NCBI RefSeq assembly: GCF_900169785.1
Contig: NZ_FWER01000036.1
Span: 6,017-59,462 of the forward strand
Direction of reading: 5' to 3'
Origin: Rhizobium sullae
GTDB lineage: Bacteria; Pseudomonadota; Alphaproteobacteria; Rhizobiales; Rhizobiaceae
Length of the DNA stretch: 53,446 nt
Shown here: one piece after another, positions 42,318-51,205 of the stretch
Numbering within the stretch: the stretch's first letter is position 1
Layout: each line of letters opens with the position of its first letter
Translations under genes and position numbers: made by a program
The notes under the pieces: model-generated
The model's database searches: none
The model's input: the letters and a program-made list of their open reading frames with translations, nothing else
Told to the model about the DNA's origin: nothing

Positions 42318-43148
42318 TCAGGCGGACGCCGTCAGCTCTTCCACCCTCTTCAGGTTGAGAACCGCCTTGATCGGCAAGTGATCGGAGGCGACGCGCGCAA
42401 GTGGCGTATCATGCGCCTCGACGTTCGTCAGCACACCTTTCCGGTTCGACATGATGCGGTCGAGCGCCAAGATCGGCAGACGAGCTGGGAAGCTTGCGAC
42501 CGCAAGAGGCTGCGCCTCGAAGGCGGATTGAAGCGTGTTAAGCGACGAACGATCGCCGAGCCGCCATTCGTTGAGGTCGCCGAGCAGGACCGTCGTCACC
42601 TCGCTCCGATCCGCCATCAGATCGACCAGCATCTGCGCCTGCCGCGCACGTGAGTGCCGCAGAAGCCCGAAATGGGCGGCAATGATCCGAAGCTCTCCGC
42701 CATTTTCCAGTTCGAGTTCCGCAACCAGCGCGCCGCGCGGTTCAAGGCCCGGCAGTTTGATCTGGTGCACGTCGCGTACCAGGCCTTTCTTGAAGAGCAC
42801 GACATTGCCGTGCCAGCCATGCGCCTTCGACATGCCCGAGACCGGAACCGGAATAAGTGCCGTCTCGCGCTCCAGCCGCGCCAGATCGAGGATGCCGGTC
42901 CGCTCCCCGAAGCGCGTGTCGGCCTCCTGCAAGGCAATCACGTCAGCGCCGATCTCGTGGATCACCCGGCTTGTTCGCTCGGGATCGCAACGCCTGTCGG
43001 CACCGACGCATTTATGGACATTGTAGGAGGCGATCAGTGTACCTTCCGCCCGGGGCTTTGCAGCCGCAAGCACGGCATCCAACCGCTTTTTGCGGTTACG
43101 GATCGACGCGAGAATGTTGGCGGGCAGGCTGTCTTTCCTGGCAAGCAT
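42318..43148 (-). CDS. Endonuclease/exonuclease/phosphatase family protein
   Basis: A 276-residue EEP-fold hydrolase. Motifs in order: LIASYNVHKCVG (Asn metal ligand region), VIALQEADTRFG (catalytic Glu), WHGNVVLFKK, IAAHFGLLRHSR (His), LLGDLNEWR (Asp/Asn) and VASDHLPIKAVLNL (Asp-His). It has no signal peptide. EEP proteins cut nucleic acids or phospholipid head groups; next to a phospholipase-D-like gene, either is possible. In other rhizobia this pair is also adjacent, in my recollection. It is the last gene of the treZ run, 91 bases downstream of the PLD-like gene. Confidence 0.87.
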   Translation of the reverse strand: MLARKDSLPANILASIRNRKKRLDAVLAAAKPRAEGTLIASYNVHKCVGADRRCDPERTSRVIHEIGADVIALQEADTRFGERTGILDLARLERETALIPVPVSGMSKAHGWHGNVVLFKKGLVRDVHQIKLPGLEPRGALVAELELENGGELRIIAAHFGLLRHSRARQAQMLVDLMADRSEVTTVLLGDLNEWRLGDRSSLNTLQSAFEAQPLAVASFPARLPILALDRIMSNRKGVLTNVEAHDTPLARVASDHLPIKAVLNLKRVEELTASA

Positions 43149-43239
43149 CGGAGTTTACGCGCGCTCCGTTGGTCGAAATCGGCTCTGATTTGGCAGTATA
43201 GGCCCACAGGTAAAACTTGCCATGTCCGATCCGAGAAAA

Positions 43240-44739
43240 TCAAAGATAGGGCGAACCCAGCCACAGAAATTTTTCGACAAGCCGCACCAGGAAGGGCCGC
43301 CCCTGGAGGCTCTCCAAGGTCACCGGTGCTGCAGATTTCAGCATCCCGTCGATATGTTCGTCGATCTCCGCCGCAAACCCCTCGTTCAGAACTTCGAGAT
43401 CCACCTCGAAGTTCAGCCTGAGCGAGCGCGGATCAAGATTGGACGAACCGACATAGGCCCAGACCCCGTCAATCGTCATCAGCTTGGAATGGCTGAAGCT
43501 GCCGGTCGAGCGCCATATGCGGCAGTAGTTCTTGAGGATCTGGTCGAACTGCGCCGTCATCGCCCGGTCAACGAGAACGAGATTGTTGACGGCCGGCACG
43601 ACGATATCGACCTCGACGCCGCGCCGAGCGGCAGTTGTCAGCGCGCTGATCAGTTCACGATCGGGCAGGAAATAAGGTGACATGATGCGGATTGATTTCC
43701 GCGCGACAGAAAAGGCGCCTATCAGCATCTTATGGTTCGTCTCGACGCTGCGGTCCGGTCCGGAGGCAACGACGCGCATGAAGACCGGATCGCCCGGTTG
43801 GCGTTCGGGCGCATCGACCCGCCACGCGTCCGCGCTTAGAATCTCACCTGTCGTAAAGCGCCAATCCTCGGCCGCGACATCGAAGAGATCGGCAACCACG
43901 GAGCCGGTTACGGAGAAATGCGTATCGCGTGCAAAATCATCGCCCGTCATCGCGTAGCTGAAGCCCTGTCGGATATTCATACCGCCCGTCAGCGCGAGAC
44001 GCCCGTCGGCAATCAGAATTTTTCGGTGAGTGCGGAGATTTGCATAAGGCAGCCGCAGGCCCATGATGACATTGCCGTTGAAGACCGAAACCGTCACCCC
44101 GCCATCAGCGAGATAGCCGAGAATGCTGGGCACGGAATAGCGCGCGCCGACAGCGTCGATCAGCACGCGGACCTCGATGCCACGTTTTGCCGCCGCAATC
44201 AGCGCATCGGCAATCTGGAGGCCGATCTTGTCGCGATCGAAAATATAGGTTTCAAGCAGAACACTCCGCCCGGCCCCGTCGATCGCAGCCTTCATCGCCG
44301 CATAGGCATCGTCGCCCGTTTCCAGCATGTCGATCGTATTGCCGGTGGTGAGCGGATAGCGGGCAACGCGATCGCCAAGCGTCTGCAATGCTGCAAAGCG
44401 CCGTCCATAAGCGCTGATGATCCTCTCCGGCTCCGCATCGAAACTCTCGAGTTCGTCAAGGTCGGCTGCCGGCAGCAGGGCATCGCGACGGAGACTCAGG
44501 GATTTCCGGCGGATGCGATTGATGCCGGCGATCGCATAAAGTACCGCGCCGACAATCGGCGAGAGGATGATGACGCCGACCCAGCCGATTGCAGCGCGTA
44601 CCTCCTCCTTCGTCATGGCGGCATGGATCGCCGCGGCGGCTCCCATCGCGAGCGAAATGACGAAAAGGATATGCGCCCAGTAGGTCGATATGAGATAAAA
44701 CATTAGAAGAAGATATAGCTGCAAAACGGCGGCGTTCAA
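43240..44739 (-). CDS. Phospholipase D-like protein, cardiolipin synthase type
   Basis: A 499-residue membrane protein. Two N-terminal helices (YWAHILFVISLAMGAAAAIH and AAIGWVGVIILSPIVGAVLY) form the PLDc_N region. Two HKD motifs follow: HRKILIADGRLALTGGMN and HSKLMTIDGVWAYVGSSNLD. This is the bacterial Cls layout, in which two phosphatidylglycerols are joined to cardiolipin. The gene lies 39 bases downstream of treZ and above the EEP gene. Other PLD-superfamily activities remain possible, so no symbol is given. Confidence 0.87.
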   Translation of the reverse strand: MNAAVLQLYLLLMFYLISTYWAHILFVISLAMGAAAAIHAAMTKEEVRAAIGWVGVIILSPIVGAVLYAIAGINRIRRKSLSLRRDALLPAADLDELESFDAEPERIISAYGRRFAALQTLGDRVARYPLTTGNTIDMLETGDDAYAAMKAAIDGAGRSVLLETYIFDRDKIGLQIADALIAAAKRGIEVRVLIDAVGARYSVPSILGYLADGGVTVSVFNGNVIMGLRLPYANLRTHRKILIADGRLALTGGMNIRQGFSYAMTGDDFARDTHFSVTGSVVADLFDVAAEDWRFTTGEILSADAWRVDAPERQPGDPVFMRVVASGPDRSVETNHKMLIGAFSVARKSIRIMSPYFLPDRELISALTTAARRGVEVDIVVPAVNNLVLVDRAMTAQFDQILKNYCRIWRSTGSFSHSKLMTIDGVWAYVGSSNLDPRSLRLNFEVDLEVLNEGFAAEIDEHIDGMLKSAAPVTLESLQGRPFLVRLVEKFLWLGSPYL

Positions 44740-44778
44740 TTCGCCGCCGCTCGCCTGAAGCGCGAAATTTTCGTGCTC

Positions 44779-46599
44779 CTATTTTGCCAGCTTGGGATCG
44801 AGCGCAACCACCACCGAATGGGCAGCGAGTTTGCCTTCGCCCGGCTCGCCGCGAGGCAGCAGATCGAAGATGACTGCACCTTCGAAAGGGGGTAGCGGAA
44901 GACGACGGTCGCTCAGATTGGCTCGAAGTTCCAGCTTGCTGCCGCCGAAGGTCCAGTTGACAGCCAGCACGCCATCGACGCTTTCCAACGCCGCGCTTGT
45001 GATCCGGCCGGGTCTCTTCAGCAATGGCACGACATACTTGTGCCGCAGACCGATAAGCTCTCGTACATAGGCCTTCCGTCGTCTACCTTCATCGCTGTCG
45101 GAACGCTCCCATCGAAGCTTCGAATGCTCGAACGTAGAGATCGCATTTGGATCCGGCAGATCGCCGGCTGTCTTGCCGTCCTTCAAACCGCCAAAGCCTT
45201 CCGCCTCTGCCATCCGCCCTCTGCGGACGATCTCGCCGAGTTCGCCGGTGTAGTCGCAGAAGAAGTGGAACGGCTGCGTCTCGCCATAATCCTCGCCCAT
45301 AAAGAGGAAGGGGATCTGCGGCGATAGAAGCAGAACCGCCGTCAGCATCTCTGTCATGCCGGGATGCGCAAGGCTGATCAAGCGCTCGCCGAAAGCGCGA
45401 TTACCCACCTGATCGTGATTCTGGAGAAAATTGATAAAGGCCACGGGTGGCAAATAGACGCGGTCATCCTTCGGCAGCTCAGGCGGATCGCCGCGGTCCG
45501 GATAGACGAAGCCGTGCTGCATCGAAAGCTTCGTCTTTTCCCAGAGGTCGGATGCGAAGGGCTTATAGTGGCCGGCTGTTTCGCCGGTTGCGATGATATG
45601 AGCGACATGGTGGAAGTCGTCGTTCCACTCCGCGGTAAAGGTCTTCACTCTCCCGCGGTCGTCGCGCTCCAGCAGGCTTACGAGATTGCGTTGATCCTCG
45701 ACGACGAGATGCACTTCGCGATCGACAAAGGCGTCGCGTACTTCCGTCGACAGCTGCGCGAGGATGTGGCGTTTCGAGGTATCGTAAATCTGCTCCACGG
45801 CGTCGAGCCGCAGGCCGTCGAGCTGGAACTCGCCGATCCAATAAAGCGCATTTTCGATGAAGTAACGCCGCACCGGCTCCTGCCCGAAATCGATCGCGGC
45901 ACCCCACGGCGTATTGCGACCGGCGTGGAAAAATTCCGGCGCATAGCCGTGCAGGTAGTTTCCATCCGGACCGAAATGATTGTAGACGACGTCGAGCAGC
46001 ACCACCAGACCGTGGCCATGCGCGGCGTCGATGAATGCCTTGAAATCGGCCGGCGTACCGTAAGCCGAATGCGTCGCATAATGCAGCACGCCGTCATAAC
46101 CCCATCCGCGCTTTCCGGAAAATTGCGCGACGGGCATCACCTCGATTACCGTGAAACCCATCCCAGCCAGGTGACCGAGCTTTTCGGCGGCCGCCTTGAA
46201 GGTGCCCTCTCTGGTGAAAGTGCCGATATGGATTTCGCTGATCACCGCCTCTTCCCAGGGCCTGCCCTTCCAGCCGGTATTCATCCAGCGGTAGGAAGGA
46301 TCAACGATCAGCGACGGGCCGTGCACATCGCCGGCCTGCGCCCGAGAGGCAGGATCGGGCACCGCCTTGCCATCCGAAAGGACGAAGGCGTAGGCGTCGC
46401 CACCCCTTGCTTCCGCAACGGTCAGCTCGAACCAGCCGCCGTCAGAGCGGTTCATCGGCCGATCCTTGCCGGAGCAGCGAAGCCTCATCTCCTTTTGCCG
46501 CGGCGCCCAGATCCGAAAACGGACACCATCCGCGCCAATCTCGGCACCCCAGCTCTTTCGAATTCCTGCAATAGAGTCGACTTTCGAAACCTGATTCAT
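44779..46599 (-). CDS. treZ: Malto-oligosyltrehalose trehalohydrolase TreZ
   Basis: A 606-residue GH13 enzyme that releases trehalose from maltooligosyltrehalose. An N-terminal beta domain (GVRFRIWAPRQKEMRLRC) is followed by the barrel with VVLLDVVYNHFGPDGNYLHG, the nucleophile in GLRLDAVEQIYD, the acid Glu in HLVVEDQRN and FLQNHDQVGNRA. TreZ needs TreY to make its substrate; no treY is in the window. Trehalose protects against desiccation and osmotic stress. The gene is first in a run with the PLD-like and EEP genes. Confidence 0.93.
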   Translation of the reverse strand: MNQVSKVDSIAGIRKSWGAEIGADGVRFRIWAPRQKEMRLRCSGKDRPMNRSDGGWFELTVAEARGGDAYAFVLSDGKAVPDPASRAQAGDVHGPSLIVDPSYRWMNTGWKGRPWEEAVISEIHIGTFTREGTFKAAAEKLGHLAGMGFTVIEVMPVAQFSGKRGWGYDGVLHYATHSAYGTPADFKAFIDAAHGHGLVVLLDVVYNHFGPDGNYLHGYAPEFFHAGRNTPWGAAIDFGQEPVRRYFIENALYWIGEFQLDGLRLDAVEQIYDTSKRHILAQLSTEVRDAFVDREVHLVVEDQRNLVSLLERDDRGRVKTFTAEWNDDFHHVAHIIATGETAGHYKPFASDLWEKTKLSMQHGFVYPDRGDPPELPKDDRVYLPPVAFINFLQNHDQVGNRAFGERLISLAHPGMTEMLTAVLLLSPQIPFLFMGEDYGETQPFHFFCDYTGELGEIVRRGRMAEAEGFGGLKDGKTAGDLPDPNAISTFEHSKLRWERSDSDEGRRRKAYVRELIGLRHKYVVPLLKRPGRITSAALESVDGVLAVNWTFGGSKLELRANLSDRRLPLPPFEGAVIFDLLPRGEPGEGKLAAHSVVVALDPKLAK

Positions 46600-46673
46600 G
46601 CATATCCCCTGACTGGCTTGGATGTCTCGAACACTCCTTCAAATCCATGAATGCTGCGCTTGTTCCCCGCGCC

Positions 46674-46698
46674 GGAACAAACGCCTTGCCGATCGGTT
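46674..46698 (+). promoter_or_regulatory. EcfG-type (general stress) promoter before udgX
   Basis: GGAAC (46674-46678), 16 bases, GGTT (46695-46698), then 29 bases to the ATG. The EcfG/RpoE2 consensus is GGAAC-N16-17-cGTT. The -10 has G for C at its first base. Three similar sites follow within 5 kb. Confidence 0.6.
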
Positions 46699-46727
46699 GA
46701 GGCAGAAGACTGGAGAAGGAAGCGCTT

Positions 46728-47369
46728 ATGAACATCGCGCCCAAATTTGGCCCGGCTTTCGAACTGGAAACGGCAGACGCCAAAGGCCTCGATGACCTGA
46801 AACTTCAGGCCGAAACCTGCACGCGCTGCGACCTCTACAAGAACGCCACGCAGCTCGTTTTCGGCGAAGGCCCGCGTACGGCCGACATTGTGCTGGTCGG
46901 CGAACAGCCGGGCGACAGGGAAGACCTGGCGGGCAAACCTTTCGTCGGTCCCGCCGGACGTCTGCTTGATCAGTGTCTCGAAGAGGCGGGCGTCGACCGG
47001 TCCCGCTGCTACGTCACCAATGCCGTCAAGCACTTCAAATTCGAGCCGCGCGGCAAGCGGCGCATGCATTCCAAGCCGAATGCCGGAGAAATCCAGCGTT
47101 GCGCATGGTGGCTCGGCGCCGAGCTTGAGATCCTGCAGCCGAAACTGGTTGTCGCGCTGGGCGCTACGGCACTTTATTCGCTGCTTGGTCCCAAAGTGAA
47201 GGTCACCGCCGAGCGCGGCCATGTTCTTCAGCCGGCAAACCATCCGCCCGTTCTGGTGACCATCCACCCGTCGTACCTTCTGCGCATTCGCGACAAGGAA
47301 GACGCCAACATAAACCGCGCGAATTTCGTCAAGGATTTGACGAATGCCACGGCATTTCAGACCAACTGA
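46728..47369 (+). CDS. udgX: UdgX-type uracil-DNA glycosylase
   Basis: A 213-residue glycosylase. Motif A is VGEQPGDREDLAGKPFVGPA with GEQPGD (residues 58-63), the UdgX form. The family-specific loop KRRMH lies at 110-114, with His114 the equivalent of the His that becomes covalently bound to the uracil site in Mycobacterium UdgX. HPSYLLR is the last motif. Cys31, Cys34 and Cys125 fit iron-sulfur ligands. UdgX removes uracil from DNA but stays trapped as a stable adduct. The gene has its own EcfG-like promoter. GAAGG stands before the ATG. Confidence 0.88.
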   Translation: MNIAPKFGPAFELETADAKGLDDLKLQAETCTRCDLYKNATQLVFGEGPRTADIVLVGEQPGDREDLAGKPFVGPAGRLLDQCLEEAGVDRSRCYVTNAVKHFKFEPRGKRRMHSKPNAGEIQRCAWWLGAELEILQPKLVVALGATALYSLLGPKVKVTAERGHVLQPANHPPVLVTIHPSYLLRIRDKEDANINRANFVKDLTNATAFQTN

Positions 47370-47444
47370 CGGGGCGTTTATGCTGCGGCGCAAATAATAT
47401 TTTGCACTGTGTCAAAATTCTTCTTGAATATCGCCTGTTCCTCT

Positions 47445-47469
47445 GGAACCATCCCCCCAGTCTAGCGTT
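47445..47469 (+). promoter_or_regulatory. EcfG-type (general stress) promoter before the DUF2934 gene
   Basis: GGAAC (47445-47449), 16 bases, CGTT (47466-47469): a full match to the alphaproteobacterial EcfG consensus, 32 bases before the ATG of the DUF2934 gene. It is the best of the four in this cluster. Confidence 0.8.
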
Positions 47470-47501
47470 TGGCTGCGGGATGATGTGACTGGAGATCAGC
47501 G

Positions 47502-47756
47502 ATGACAGAAACTCGGGAAGAGTGGATTAAAAAACGTGCATACGCCCTTTGGGAAGAAGAGGGGCATCCTACCGGACGCGATTCCATACATTGGGAGCAG
47601 GCGAGAAAAGAGCGCGAAAAGCTCGAACGCTCTGCTGCGTCCAAGGACGGCAATGAAGTCAAGACTAGGACCAAACGCACGGCAGCCGCTGGGACCAAAA
47701 GCAACGGCACCGTGAAACCGGCTCCCAAGCGCGCCGTCAGCCGCAAGTCAGTCTGA
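47502..47756 (+). CDS. DUF2934 domain protein
   Basis: An 84-residue protein. Residues 4-44 are the DUF2934 domain (IKKRAYALWEEEGHPTGRDS, then HWEQARKEREKLE), a short helix-turn-helix-like unit of unknown role found in many alphaproteobacteria. The rest is a basic, Ala/Lys-rich tail (KTRTKRTAAAGTKSNGTVK) that might touch nucleic acid. The gene has a full EcfG promoter, so it is likely part of the general stress regulon. It has no operon partner. Confidence 0.85.
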   Translation: MTETREEWIKKRAYALWEEEGHPTGRDSIHWEQARKEREKLERSAASKDGNEVKTRTKRTAAAGTKSNGTVKPAPKRAVSRKSV

Positions 47757-47956
47757 GCGCATTCATACCGAAACTCCTACCTCGTGTGGACGCTGCAAGG
47801 GCAGCGCCTCCGGAAAGTGTTGTCATATGTTTGAATTAGTTGCGCTTTATGGTGTTTATAAAGTGCAGATGGCACTGACATGAGGAATAGATCGGGCCGA
47901 ATGACCACCATAGCGGGGCACCTTCGAAAAAAGGCGGCAAAATGGCCACGAGTGGC

Positions 47957-47981
47957 GGAACCAATTTTCGCTTCGGCTGTT
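47957..47981 (+). promoter_or_regulatory. EcfG-type promoter before the small membrane pair
   Basis: GGAAC (47957-47961), 16 bases, TGTT (47978-47981), then GGGAGG and ATG at 48006. The first -10 base departs from the cGTT consensus. The match is moderate but lies at the right distance from a start with a good ribosome-binding site. Confidence 0.5.
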
Positions 47982-48005
47982 AACGGCGAAAGTGGGAGGC
48001 TTGTC

Positions 48006-48083
48006 ATGAACAGAGGTTATTTCGACGCCATTCTCGTTTCCCTTGTCGTAGCAGGCTGCTACATGTTCTTGACGCCGATGTGA
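48006..48083 (+). CDS. Very small membrane protein (25 aa)
   Basis: MNRGYFDAILVSLVVAGCYM followed by FLTPM: a single hydrophobic helix with almost no other sequence. A good ribosome-binding site (GGGAGG, eight bases before the ATG) and an EcfG-like promoter support it, while the longer in-frame extension to 47880 looks non-coding. Its stop overlaps the GTG of the next gene by four bases. Function unknown. It is short, so translation needs proof. Confidence 0.45.
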   Translation: MNRGYFDAILVSLVVAGCYMFLTPM

Positions 48084-48262
48084 GAGCGGAGATGCTGATC
48101 TTATCCCTCGCCGCCTTTCTCTATCTGGTTCTGGCCCTCGGCCTCGTCGTCGCGATCGACAATATGGTTGGTTTTGTATTCCCCGAAACCCGTTCCCGTT
48201 CCAGCCGCTTCTTTAATTTCAGCAAGGCATTCACCGGCTCTCAATGGCTCCATCGCAAATAG
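48080..48262 (+). CDS. Small membrane protein (60 aa or shorter)
   Basis: A 60-residue frame from GTG 48080; ATG 48092 gives 56 residues and may be the real start. One hydrophobic segment (MLILSLAAFLYLVLALGLVV) is followed by IDNMVGFVFPETRSRSSRFF and a basic tail. No family is recognised. The four-base overlap (GTGA) with the preceding 25-codon gene suggests translational coupling in a two-gene unit. Confidence 0.5.
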   Translation: MRAEMLILSLAAFLYLVLALGLVVAIDNMVGFVFPETRSRSSRFFNFSKAFTGSQWLHRK

Positions 48263-48411
48263 CAAAAGCGAAAGTTTGGATAAGTGACGACGGCCTCCGG
48301 TGCCGTTAAGCTTATTTCCGACCTGCCCTTCCCGAAATCTCCCAAGCCTCTATTTTGCCTTTCGCAGGTGGGCTGAATTCCCGTGCGATTCACATCGTTT
48401 GCGGTCTGATC

Positions 48412-51150
48412 ATGAAAGCGGTTGGAATGACCCGGCTCGAAGACGGCGTTTGGCCGAGGGGTGGCGGCAGCATCGGCGATGTATTGCGGAATTCCGGCTT
48501 TAGCGGCTGCAGCCTGGGCCCGGTCAAGAGCTGGCCCGCTTCTCTCAGGCATATCGTCGAGCTCGTTCTGAATTCGCGGCAGGCGAATTTTGTCGTCTGG
48601 GGGCCGGAGCTTGCCTTCATCTACAATGACGCCTATGTGCCGATTTTCCCTGAACGTCATCCGGGCGCGCTTGGCAAACCCTTCGCCGAAGTCTGGAGCG
48701 ATATCTGGCCGCAATTCGAGCCGATCGTCCGCGCCGCACTCCAGGGAGAATCCCAGCTCTTCGAGGAATTGCTGATTCCGATGCGCCGGGACGGTCGCAT
48801 CGAGGACACGTGGTTCACCTTCTCCTACACGCCGCTTCGCGACGAAGCAGGAGCTATTGCAGGCCTGCTTTGTGCAACCATGGAAGTTTCAGCGCAAGTC
48901 ATCGCCAAACGCCGCGAGCGTCACGCGCTCGAGGAGTTGCGGTTGAAATCCGAGGCGCTTTCGATCGTCAATGCAGCAGGTGCTGCAATCACGGCCGAAC
49001 TCAATGTCGACCGTTTAACAAAGATTGCTGTCGATGCCGGCGTCGCGCTGACGGGCGCGGAATTCGGCGCGTTCTTTTACAATGTCGATGACGGCGAAGG
49101 CGGGAGCTACATGCTCTATGCACTTTCGGGTGTCGACCGCAAGAACTTCGACAAATTCCCGATGCCGCGCAATACCAAGGTCTTCGCGCCGACCTTTAGC
49201 GGCGAGTGTGTCGTGCGTTCCGACGACATTCTGCTCGATCCACGCTACGGACAGAACGCTCCGTATTCCGGCATGCCGATGGGTCATCTTCCGGTTCGAA
49301 GCTATCTCGCTGTACCGGTGAAATCCCGAAGCGGTGCAGTGATCGGCGGCCTCTTCTTCGGCCATGCGCAGCCCGGCCGCTTTACGGATGCGGCCCAGGC
49401 AAGTCTTGTCAGCCTCGCCGGCCAGGCGGCTGTCGCGATCGACAACGCCCGGCTGCTGCGCGCAGGCGAATTGGAGATCGCCCGGCGCAGCAGCATCGAA
49501 GATAAGCTCCGCAAGCTCAACGAAACGCTGGAAATGCGTGTTGCAAGCGAGATCGCGGAGCGCCAGCAGACGGAGGCTGCTCTTCAGCAGTCACAGAAGA
49601 TGGAATCGATCGGCAAGCTCACGGGCGGGGTGGCCCATGACTTCAACAATCTGCTGCAGGTGATCTCCGGCAATCTCCAGCTCCTCGGGAAGGACATCTC
49701 GAACGACGGCCGCGCCAAGGAGCGGATTTCCAATGCGCTTGCCGCTGTAGAACGCGGCTCACGGCTTGCAAGCCATTTGCTCGCCTTCGGCCGCCGTCAG
49801 CCGCTGGAGCCGAAGGTCGTCAACATAGGCCGCCTCGTTGCGGGCATGGATGACATGCTTCGCCGCGCGCTGGGCGAGGAGATCGAAGTCGAGACCATGG
49901 TCTCCGGCGGCCTTTGGAACACCTTCGCCGATCCGATCCAGATCGAAAATGCTCTTCTCAATCTCGCCATCAATTCGCGGGACGCAATAGAAGGGTCCGG
50001 TAAGCTGACGGTCGAAGTCGGCAATGCGTTTCTCGACGATTCCTATAGCCGGACCCATCCGGAGGTGACTGCGGGCCAGTATGTCGTGCTCGCGGTCACC
50101 GACACCGGATCCGGAATGACGCCGGAGGTCATGGCGCAAGCCTTCGAACCCTACTTCTCCACCAAACCCGAGGGCCGGGGCACCGGCCTTGGGCTTTCGA
50201 TGGTCTACGGCTTTGTCAAGCAATCGGGCGGGCATGTGAAGATTTACAGCGAGGTCGGCGAAGGTACAACGGTCAAGCTTTATCTGCCCCGTTCGTTCCA
50301 GACCGAGGACCGCGTCGCCAATAACGAGGCGGCGCCACCGGCCGGCGGTACGGAAACCATCCTCGTTGCAGAGGACGACGAGGGCGTGCGTGCCACTGTC
50401 GTCGAGATGCTGAGTGACCTCGGCTATCACGTGCTGAAGGCCCGCGATGGGCAGAGTGCGCTCACCGTCCTCGAAAGCGGTGCGCATATCGACTTGCTGT
50501 TCACCGACGTCGTCATGCCCGGCCCGCTGAAGAGCCCCGAACTCGCGCGCATGGCCCGTGAACGCCTGCCGAACATCGCGGTTCTCTATACGTCCGGCTA
50601 TACGGAGAACTCGATCGTCCACGGCGGCCGCCTTGATCCCGGCCTCGAACTTGTCTCGAAGCCCTATACGCGCGACGCGCTTGCCCGGAAGATCCGCCAT
50701 GTGCTTGCCGGCAGCGCCTCGCGCCGCCAGGCAACAACCGGACCGGGCCCTGCGCCAGGCACGACGTCGCGCGAAGGCACGCACGACAGAACCAGGTTGT
50801 TGCTGGTGGAGGACGATGCATTCATTCGCATGGACATGGCCGAGATACTTCAGGATCTCGGCTACGATGTGATCGACGCCGAAAGCGGCGAGCAGGCCGT
50901 CGAGATCCTGACGCATACGGCAGTCGATATCATCGTCGCCGATGTCGGCCTGCCGGGAATGTCGGGGCCTGCTTTCGCCGCGAAGGCGAGAGAGATATTT
51001 CCATCCGTGGGACTGGTCTTTGCGACTGGAAACAACCACCTTCCGGATGCAAGCCGCTTCTCAGGCTCGGTTCTGCTTCTGAAGCCGTTCAGCAGTTCGG
51101 CCCTCGACCAGGCGGTGAAGACCGCCTTCAGGCAGAGGCCTATCGCTTAG
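48412..51150 (+). CDS. Hybrid histidine kinase with GAF and two receiver domains
   Basis: A 912-residue soluble sensor kinase. Residues about 40-170 look PAS-like (SRQANFVVWGPELAFIYND), about 185-350 a GAF domain, then a coiled segment (RKLNETLEMRVASEIAERQQ). The HisKA site is GGVAHDFNNLLQ (His near 49636), the ATPase has NLAINSRDAIEG, VTDTGSGM and GTGLGLSMVYGFVKQSGG. The first receiver (AEDDEGVRATVVEM, acceptor Asp in FTDVVMPG) and the second (VEDDAFIRMDMAEI, acceptor in VADVGLPGMSG) end the protein. No membrane helix or DNA-binding output is present, so it passes phosphate to a separate protein. ATG 48412 or 48427 may be the start. Confidence 0.9.
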   Translation: MKAVGMTRLEDGVWPRGGGSIGDVLRNSGFSGCSLGPVKSWPASLRHIVELVLNSRQANFVVWGPELAFIYNDAYVPIFPERHPGALGKPFAEVWSDIWPQFEPIVRAALQGESQLFEELLIPMRRDGRIEDTWFTFSYTPLRDEAGAIAGLLCATMEVSAQVIAKRRERHALEELRLKSEALSIVNAAGAAITAELNVDRLTKIAVDAGVALTGAEFGAFFYNVDDGEGGSYMLYALSGVDRKNFDKFPMPRNTKVFAPTFSGECVVRSDDILLDPRYGQNAPYSGMPMGHLPVRSYLAVPVKSRSGAVIGGLFFGHAQPGRFTDAAQASLVSLAGQAAVAIDNARLLRAGELEIARRSSIEDKLRKLNETLEMRVASEIAERQQTEAALQQSQKMESIGKLTGGVAHDFNNLLQVISGNLQLLGKDISNDGRAKERISNALAAVERGSRLASHLLAFGRRQPLEPKVVNIGRLVAGMDDMLRRALGEEIEVETMVSGGLWNTFADPIQIENALLNLAINSRDAIEGSGKLTVEVGNAFLDDSYSRTHPEVTAGQYVVLAVTDTGSGMTPEVMAQAFEPYFSTKPEGRGTGLGLSMVYGFVKQSGGHVKIYSEVGEGTTVKLYLPRSFQTEDRVANNEAAPPAGGTETILVAEDDEGVRATVVEMLSDLGYHVLKARDGQSALTVLESGAHIDLLFTDVVMPGPLKSPELARMARERLPNIAVLYTSGYTENSIVHGGRLDPGLELVSKPYTRDALARKIRHVLAGSASRRQATTGPGPAPGTTSREGTHDRTRLLLVEDDAFIRMDMAEILQDLGYDVIDAESGEQAVEILTHTAVDIIVADVGLPGMSGPAFAAKAREIFPSVGLVFATGNNHLPDASRFSGSVLLLKPFSSSALDQAVKTAFRQRPIA

Positions 51151-51205
51151 CTTCCACCCAATGCCTGGCTTCCGCTTCAATATCCGAACTCGGTGCCTAA
51201 AGGCT

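Noticed and set aside
45364..46650. Plus-strand ORF of 428 codons
   Set aside because: It is antisense to treZ, which shows all GH13 catalytic motifs.
46600..46666. Possible EcfG promoter on the minus strand before treZ (GGAAC at 46662-46666)
   Set aside because: GGAAC is present, but the base group at 16-17 spacing is GATT, not GTT; only the TT matches. Too weak to call.
49759..51039. Minus-strand ORF of 426 codons
   Set aside because: It is antisense to the kinase and receiver domains.
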